NCBI GenBank assembly: GCA_001953115.1
Contig: LSSL01003898.1
Span: 1 to 14,779 of the forward strand
DNA: 14,779 bases
Reading direction: 5' to 3'
DNA from: Smittium mucronatum
Lineage: Eukaryota; Kickxellomycota; Harpellomycetes; Harpellales; Legeriomycetaceae
The position numbers and the translations under genes were made by a program. Shown piece by piece: positions 7,584 through 14,779 of the stretch. The first letter of the stretch is position 1, and every line of letters begins with the position of its first letter. Below the pieces are notes generated by a model that did no database searches, had not been told where the DNA came from, and saw only the letters and a list, made by a program, of their open reading frames with translations.

Positions 7584-9240
7584 TTTGCTTTACTCTAGGA
7601 TAATATGGATGGGTCTATTATTTCTTTTGGATATATCAGTAGAATATCTAAAATTGAAAATAAAGGCTTCGAACTTGTTACTTCTTTTCGAATTCAAAAT
7701 TTTAAAAAATTCATATTTGTTGAAATTATCAATTTCAGCTCGGTTATAGTGTAGAATGAGAATTGGATAACTAAATAAACCAGCATATCGATTTTAATAT
7801 CTTTGAAAAAATCATTATCTCATATCCTTTATATAAAAATTTTATGTGAGTGATTCCAGTTTATACCAAAGGAATTTTAATCCAGAATTTAAAATCAAGC
7901 CAACTAAAAAATCCTAGAACCTAAAAGATTAATCATTTAGTGGTTCTTACTCGCCAAGTTATATACTAAAGTCTAATAAAATATTAATTTTTAAATTCAG
8001 ATACTTCAAATACAAAGATAAGTTGTAAATCAATAGAAATTAAAAGGAAAAAAAATACTTCAAATAATACCAATAGATCAAAATTATTCTTTCAAGCCTC
8101 ACCTTAATACTTAGGCCATTTTATAGTAAACTTGGTTGTAAAAAAACTATGTAATCACCTGCGGTTCCTTTTCTCTTATTCATAATACTTCTAAATTCAA
8201 TATTCCATAGATTGTATTTTCTAGGTCCCCAGATTTCATAATTTTTGAAAATCTCCAAAGATATAAATAAATACAATCTGCATAATCTAAATTCATTTAA
8301 ATTTCATGGAAATTGTCTAATTTTTTTCTCTGTTATAAATAATATTTATTTCTGATATAATAATTGATTTATTACCGTAAATTTTGATATTTTCAAAATA
8401 AAATAAAAATATAACCTATATTTGACAAATATAAATATATATACTGTTTTAAATAGTATTATTCCAAAAAAATATAGAATTTCGTTGAATATTAACTCTT
8501 TATTTTTAAAAAAAATTCAATATATATTGTTAATATTTTTTATAAGTTGTTAGTATTTAATAATATAAAAATTATTAGGCGAAAATTCCTAAGTATTCTA
8601 CCAATATTATCAATTTTAAACCTTGATTGACTTATTTATATTTTAGAAACGTGCGAAACTTTTATCACCCGATTCAATTTCTGAATAATTTTTAATAAAA
8701 AAAAAAGCATTCAGATTTATTGATATAATAAATCCAATATCATTTTGATATAAATTTCCTTTTTAAAGCTCGATTTTTATTCGTATTTTTAATACACCTA
8801 AAATCCTATCAGAAAAAACCATCACGATAATAAAAATACAAACATACTCTTAATAATTATTTTGCTTATATATTTAAGCTTTAATTTGTTTTAATATCAA
8901 AATTTAACCCAGAAAATATATAATTTTGAGTAACCTTTTTAATAAAAAAAAATAAACAAAATTATTTCAAATATTAAAATATAGAAATTTGGAAAAAATA
9001 ACAATGAATTCGTAATTTAAGGTTATTTTGCCAATCTTTTTACTTTTTTATTATTTTTTAAAAAAAAATGTGTAAAATAGTCACCCTTCCTCTCTCCCGT
9101 TTATCTACTTATTAGAAAAAATAGATCTAGATATACTAAAATATAAATATCTGAGAAAACTAACTTTTTTGAAAGCCTTATATTTAATACTACGGGAGGC
9201 TTTTTATTCATTTAATTTTACTTAGACATTTAATATTATC

Positions 9241-9262
9241 ATTATTATTATTATTATTATTT
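9241..9262. repeat. (ATT)7 microsatellite
   Basis: Seven uninterrupted ATT triplets are present. They are followed at 9267-9281 by two CCCTAAA words, too few to call telomeric. Confidence 0.9.
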
Positions 9263-9827
9263 AGACCCTAAAAACCCTAAAACCAACAAAATATAACATT
9301 ATATATTTATTTCAAAGATCAAATGAAGTTTTTTGTATAACATTTCTAAAAAACTATTATTTATTACTTTAGACTTTTATGATTATAAATAGTTGAAAAA
9401 AATATGCAAAAAATTATAAATCTTGCTACAAAAACTTTATAAAAATATCATGGGGTTGTGATATAAGTTGCGATAAATAAATATTTATAAATATATTGGG
9501 TCATAGAGTAAAATTTGCGTAAAAAAATGATTTGTTAGACCTGTGTGTTTCACAAAACTTCATTTATTCTAAGATAAAATTTTAATAATTAATTTTAAAT
9601 GAGAAAATAAAAATAAAAACAAACATTTCTACAAAGAAACTAAATTAATAATTATATACGTTAAAGAATATATCAAAAAATACTCTTAGTACTCTCTAAA
9701 AAAGTTTTTTTCCTGTGAACTTCTAAAAAAAAGCCCGAATTATCTGCTTATTTACATTAAAAAATTATCATTTTCTTTTAAACATAATTTAAAAAGGTCA
9801 AAAGTATTTATATAAAAAAACAAGGCG

Positions 9828-10389
9828 ATTTTACACAAAATATGCACTTATACATAAAATTTCTTTTTTGGCCAATAAAATCCCCCAATTATTCCGTATT
9901 CATACACAAAATATAACCACTCTTTTTATTTAGCCGTTATATCTAATCTGATAATTTACAGTGATAAATTATTCCAAATTTAATAAATTAGGGGTTATCT
10001 GCATGCATATAACTTGCTATAAATTTTCGCTGCTTTCCTAATTAAAAAAATTTAGAGAGTTAAATAAACCGCATGTAGATAAAATAAAATCTCATTAACA
10101 TCTAAAGCGGATATAATTTATAACGTGGGTGCAAAAAAAAATTTGGCCATAAAAATTATGTAATCTATTGAATAGGACTTTAAATCACCAGAAATAGTAT
10201 TGGATGTCTATTTGATCTATTACTTTTATAGATAAAGTAATCTGGAATAAAAAATAAACATTCATATAATTAAATCAAAAAAACAGTGAAATAAAAAGAG
10301 TTCTTATTTTTTGTGTATAACCGCATATTTCGCGTATAATTTTCTAATTTTGTGTAAAAACACGCAGTTTTGCGTATAAATATTTCTAA
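9828..10389. repeat. Foldback-like inverted-repeat element, about 560 bp
   Basis: Segment 9903-9931 is the reverse complement of 10289-10317 at 26 of 29 positions. Outside these arms, both flanks carry the same family of short motifs in opposite orientation. On the left are ttttacacaaaat, ttatacataaaat and ttcatacacaaaat (9829-9912); on the right are four units built on TTTYGYGTATAA. The interior has no coding capacity and I identified no target-site duplication. A MITE or foldback transposon is plausible. The outer limits given are approximate. Confidence 0.5.
10309..10389 (+). repeat. Four tandem units of about 20 bp
   Basis: The units are 10309-10327, 10328-10347, 10348-10367 and 10368-10389. 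Each begins with a version of TTTYGYGTATAA. Units 1+2 and 3+4 align as a roughly 41-43-bp duplication: units 1 and 3 share a gtgta...cgca form, and units 2 and 4 share gcgtataa...ttctaa. They form the right flank of the foldback-like element. Confidence 0.65.
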
Positions 10390-10854
10390 TCATTTAAAAA
10401 AACCAAATCATTAAATTTACTATTCACAATATATATTTAAGACAACAAAAAAAAATAATAAAAAACAACAAGCTCTAATAAATACACTTTGCACAAAAAT
10501 ATAAAACTTAAAAAAACCACATAAACTATTTCTTATGACTCAAGAAACATTAAAATCGTTATATAAGTCCATCTATTATAAGAGCACAGCATATGTTACC
10601 AAATTTCAAGCAACTTGTACGTTCTCGAAAAAAATATGTATGAAACCCCTCCAACATAAATGGACATATATTTTCATCTTAAATTTAATCTAGGTATGAT
10701 ATAACCCATACTGTACTAAAATTATTATTTTTTGAATTTTTTGAATATTGGTTGGATTTTAAATAAATATAATTTATTATTAATAAGTAATATTGATTAA
10801 TATAAAAATTGATGCATTTTATTAAAAATTACATTTAAATTTTCTCAAATTTAA

Positions 10855-10888
10855 AAATTGATTCTCTTCTTTTTCTAAGAATCAATTT
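10855..10888. repeat. Perfect 11-bp stem hairpin
   Basis: Bases 10855-10865 pair perfectly with 10878-10888 around a 12-nt pyrimidine-rich loop. No gene is adjacent for it to terminate, so a function is not evident. Confidence 0.7.
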
Positions 10889-11490
10889 CACATTTTCAAA
10901 AAATAATAGAAATCGTTTAGATATTTAGATACTCTTATATACCTTTAATTATACTTTTATTTTTCAATATTGTTAAAAAAATTACACTTTGCATTATATA
11001 ACTGATTTCAGGCTTGAAAAGGCATTATTATAAACAATATAACAACTAGATTTTTTTTAGAATTATACCTAAATATTTTTGAATTTTTCTTTTCTGATAA
11101 AATTATATGCAGCTAAGCTTTACTGATAATACAATTATTATGATTATCATCAAGAAACATAATTAAAACAACATCTCCAATTTCAGTTTATAATTGGGGC
11201 TCATTTTTTGATTTTTTTATTATAAGATTTTTATTTTTGTATTAAAAAAATTTTTAGTAAAAATGTATTTATATATCATTTATTAATTAACATGAGATAC
11301 CTAATATTTTTTTATTTATATTTATATATATTGTATTATTTATTGGGGAATAATAAAATGTATAATTTTAAAAAAATATTTAAATAAAAAAATCACTTAT
11401 AAAAAAGTCTTTAAATAGGAAATTATTATATATTTATATATTATTACAAACTATTTTTAAATATTCATAATTTATTTTCCCGCATTATTA

Positions 11491-11511
11491 ATATATATAT
11501 ATATATATATT
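11491..11511. repeat. (AT)10 microsatellite
   Basis: Ten uninterrupted AT dinucleotides are followed by T. This is a simple repeat in AT-rich spacer. Confidence 0.9.
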
Positions 11512-13988
11512 AAATTTTGAGCTAAGTATATCTCTCGTTTTAGGTTGAATATTTTCCTGAACATATTGTCACATTTATTAAAAGTATGCCCATATAAGCG
11601 GTAAATTGTTGAAATTATACTTTTTATGGAAAAAATTCATTAATAATTGGTAACTCGTTTATATATATCCGCTTAATATAGAGAGTTTTGCGAAATTGAG
11701 CTGAAAAAAAAAAACAGTATTTTTTGCTCAATTTTAATACGAAAAAGAAATAAAAGAATTTTTTATTTAAAAATTTAAACACCCTAATTAAAATTTTCAA
11801 GAAATAAATTCTACCATACAAATATGATAAACATAATATCTAACATAATGATTCAATAAAATTTTCGTCCTTATGAAAAAACTTCCATGTCTTATTTAAT
11901 TCATAAACTGTTCTTATTAAAATAGGTACTTAAATTTTACGTATTTAAAATTATGTTTTAGTTTTGTGTTTTTTAATTTGAGAAACAATAAATATATCTG
12001 ATATTTGAGGATAAAAATTTACTAATTATTAAAAAATATGCGATTATAAGATAATACAATCGTTTTATACTAAATTTAATATATTTTATACTGAATAAAA
12101 ATTTATAAAGCTAATATTCATAATGAAATGTATTTTTGCCGATTATTTAAACCGTTAATCTTTTTAATATATATCAAATAAAATTCATAATTAAGCTCAT
12201 TTATCAAAAAATATAAACATCAATTTTTTATCTTATTTATTTAATTTTATTTAATTTTATTGTTGGTAAAGATCTAAAAATATCTTATATACATCTATAT
12301 ATGATCTCTCATTAAAAAATTGGGTTAATATTAGGATCAGAGTATTTATGACAAGATCTTTCAACATTTATTATTTTTGTTAAATCTATTTCAATATTTA
12401 ATTTTTTTAAAAAAATACTTATTAGAAACAATATTTGGGTTTTCAATAATTTTTTATACCTAGTTTTATTTAGTCTATTTCGGGTAAAATCTTTATTTAT
12501 TCTATATACAGAAATTTCATTGAAATAAAAATCGAGTATATATCTATAAAAAATATTTTCAGTATTAATAACATATAGCATAATTATTTTTAAAGATCTA
12601 GATATTATCTTGATACAAAACACCGTTGAAATCATTCGTGGATCCAAGACCCAATATTCAGATTATTATGTATATTGAAAATTTTGATTTTTTCCAAAAG
12701 TTTTAAAAATCCTTTTTTTAGCTCTATCAGAAATTTATTATTATCGATTTTTTTGTTATTATGTAACTCATATTTGAAAATTCCTCCCTTTATTTAGGCT
12801 TATTTGCTAGAATTTATTTATTAAACATATTAAAGCCTGAAATTCTTTTAATTTTTAAAAAGTACTTTCAATACATCAATATATTGTCTATTTAATGAAT
12901 ATTTTGGAATTGAAATTTATTTATTTTTATTTAAAAATTAATTGGTTCTGGAGTCAGCTATTTAAAAAATCATTTTTTTCAGTTTATTATATTATTAAAT
13001 AAAATCAATAGCCAATCATATTGGTATTCTCTTAAAGAAATTAGGGCTCCTAAAGAATTAATTTCCAAAAATTTGAGTCCAAAATATCTGTTCAAGTTTA
13101 AAATAAGTACTTTATCTCATTTTGAGCCTATATAATACCTAAAGATGTATTAATTTCTATTGATATAAGTTTTTGATGCCATGATTTTCCAATAAATGAA
13201 AGTTTCATCAAGTATATATATTTAGCATGTTTCTCAGTAAAAAAATAAATATCCCCCGATAATGAAGAAAATAATTTTAGTTATTAATTAAAAAATATTT
13301 TTTCTGGCCTGGGCTTATAAATTTTGATATATTTATGACAATTTTAGTTCGTAGATTCTTATTTTTTAGTTAGGTTTTTATAATTTTGAGTATCATAATT
13401 TTTCTTAATATTTTTCTCGTACTTGAAATGATATATTTTTCTGATGGACTTTTCCCTTTTTATTATAATTCCATGTTTGTATTTTAGCCCTTCTAAGGCT
13501 TCCTGAACTTTTGGTGAAACATCTCAGTCCGATTTCACAATAGCCATTTATTTTAGAGAAGTAACTTTAAGTTTTAAAATGATCTATATTCTTGGTTTTA
13601 CTATAAATATAAGAATATTTTGTTTTAATCTTTAATTTTTTTTCACTGTTTCTAGACAGAATAAAATAGTTTTAAATACGTTATAGACAAATAATATTTA
13701 TATATAAACAATACATATTATTTGTTAATTAATCGCAAATCTCGATTATATAAAAAAGCCGAGCTTAAAAACAAAAATATCGACTAAAATATAATAAAAT
13801 ATTAATTTTTTTTATAAATACAGGATTATATTTTAAAAAAAATCAATAAAATCAAAAAATGGTTGAGCCTTATTTATAAATTCGTGTAAAACTAAAAAAA
13901 CAAAAATTTCATGGTTATTTTGGCTGTAATTTTAAAATCCCTTAAAATATTATATCTAAATCAATTAGAGTCGAATAAAATTTCGGTA

Positions 13989-14009
13989 TTTCAATTTCAA
14001 TTTCAATTT
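13989..14009. repeat. (TTTCAA)3 short tandem repeat
   Basis: Three perfect TTTCAA hexamers plus a partial fourth (TTT) are present. No gene is nearby. Confidence 0.85.
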
Positions 14010-14361
14010 GTTTGGATATGATGATATATGGAATTATATGTTTTTTAAAAATTTATCAGTTTTATAAATGCTAGTCAACACAATTTTCGATTGAAATTTT
14101 TATCAATAATTTAAATTTATACTTGAAAATAACTCTTTTAAGGTATACACTGACTATTTTTACCTTAATTGAAGATATGATAGCAAAAAAGGAAAAAATA
14201 AACATTAGCTTTAAATTTTAAACTAAATTTTTACAATATTTAATGCTTCAAATAATATTTGGAGTAAATTATTTGTTTAGATACAGATTTTCTAGAAAAA
14301 TAGTTTCATTTTTTTAAAGTTTTTATTAAATAGGAAATGTTATTATATTTTATATATTATA

Positions 14362-14371
14362 CCCCCCCCCC
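14362..14371. repeat. Poly-C tract, 10 bases
   Basis: This uninterrupted run of 10 C in AT-rich spacer is the counterpart of the 12-C tract at 2428-2439. The two tracts share no flanking sequence that I can see. Confidence 0.9.
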
Positions 14372-14779
14372 ACTAAATCATGATTTTTAATTTTTAAAGG
14401 GACTGGGATGGATTTAGAATGAACTTCTTCATATTACTTATAAAAAATTTAATATAATGAAAATATATTTTTTGGATATTATTAACTATATAGGCTCAAT
14501 AAGTTAAAAAAGTTACTTTTTATTTTTATCTAAATAGACAAAACAAGTTTATAATTATTTTATTGTAACCCATTATAATTATTTTTTATAATTATGGAAT
14601 TCAAATAAATTTGATAAAAAAATGAATTAAATTAAGAACTTTTATGGTCTATTTGGGGTAAAATTTTCATTTTTGGGGTCATAAACATAATTTCAAAAAA
14701 AAATAATACAAAAAAATCTATAATTAATATCAAAATAAAAAAAAAAATAGTTATCAGTTCTATTATTTTATACTGGAAT

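Larger units (their letters stand above)
7584..14779. other. Extreme AT-rich gene desert
   Basis: About 7.2 kb are made almost entirely of A/T runs. Open frames are short and of low complexity on both strands. I found no domain motif, tRNA, rRNA or other RNA gene. The region holds microsatellites, small direct repeats such as two copies of ttaattttat at 12241-12260, a foldback-like element and scattered hairpins. One patch near 13480-13560 is less AT-rich but has only a 24-codon frame. It could be a decayed transposon graveyard, a subtelomeric or centromeric AT block, or ordinary spacer of a very AT-rich genome. Confidence 0.6.

Noticed and set aside
7507..7749. Plus-strand open frame of 80 codons behind the NR2C2AP-like gene
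   Set aside because: It begins with TTG, runs through the palindrome and shows only hydrophobic low-complexity sequence.
9267..9281. Two CCCTAAA words resembling telomeric repeat
   Set aside because: Two units separated by one base are too few and can arise by chance beside a simple repeat.
11624..11821. Minus-strand open frame of 65 codons
   Set aside because: It consists mainly of Phe, Ile, Lys and Leu from A/T runs, with no motif.
12312..12647. Minus-strand open frame of 111 codons
   Set aside because: It is the longest frame in the AT desert, but its Ile/Lys/Asn/Phe-rich composition is that of translated spacer and no domain or catalytic pattern is visible. RNA-seq could overturn this.
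1..14779. CRISPR array, bacterial operon or prophage
   Set aside because: There are no regularly spaced identical repeats, no ribosome binding sites and no tightly packed genes. Both genes are of eukaryotic type.

Overview
The window looks like nuclear DNA from a very AT-rich eukaryote, most likely an early-diverging fungus. An insect-gut or zygomycete-type lineage such as Harpellales would fit, but this is an inference from gene content and composition, not a proof. Only two protein genes can be supported. Both lack visible introns in their coding parts, have A at -3 of the ATG and no bacterial ribosome binding site, and are visibly less AT-rich than the DNA around them.

Layout: 1-3148 is non-coding, with a structured GC-richer left edge (26-104), an unexplained GC-richer island (1963-2078) and a poly-C tract. 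At 3149-4615 on the minus strand is a secreted proteinase K-like subtilase (signal peptide, I9 propeptide, S8 catalytic domain). From 4616 to 6920 is a divergent intergenic region shared with the next gene. It holds two diverged direct copies of one repeat (4904-5589 and 6173-6653), a MITE-like inverted-repeat unit between them (5615-5899), and 20 CCAAT/ATTGG pentamers. At 6921-7364 on the plus strand is an ortholog of NR2C2AP (TRA16), a small discoidin/galactose-binding-like protein. A poly(A) signal candidate and a 33-nt palindrome follow. From 7584 to 14779 is about 7 kb of extreme AT-rich DNA in which I see no gene. It contains microsatellites, a foldback-like inverted repeat with 20-bp sub-units (9828-10389), a hairpin and a second poly-C tract.

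The two genes are transcribed away from each other and have no evident functional link: one is an extracellular protease, the other an intracellular putative adaptor. The most interesting material is the intergenic DNA between them, where CCAAT boxes stay in place in both decayed repeat copies. No complete novel multi-gene system, RNA gene of known family, CRISPR array or autonomous transposon was found.
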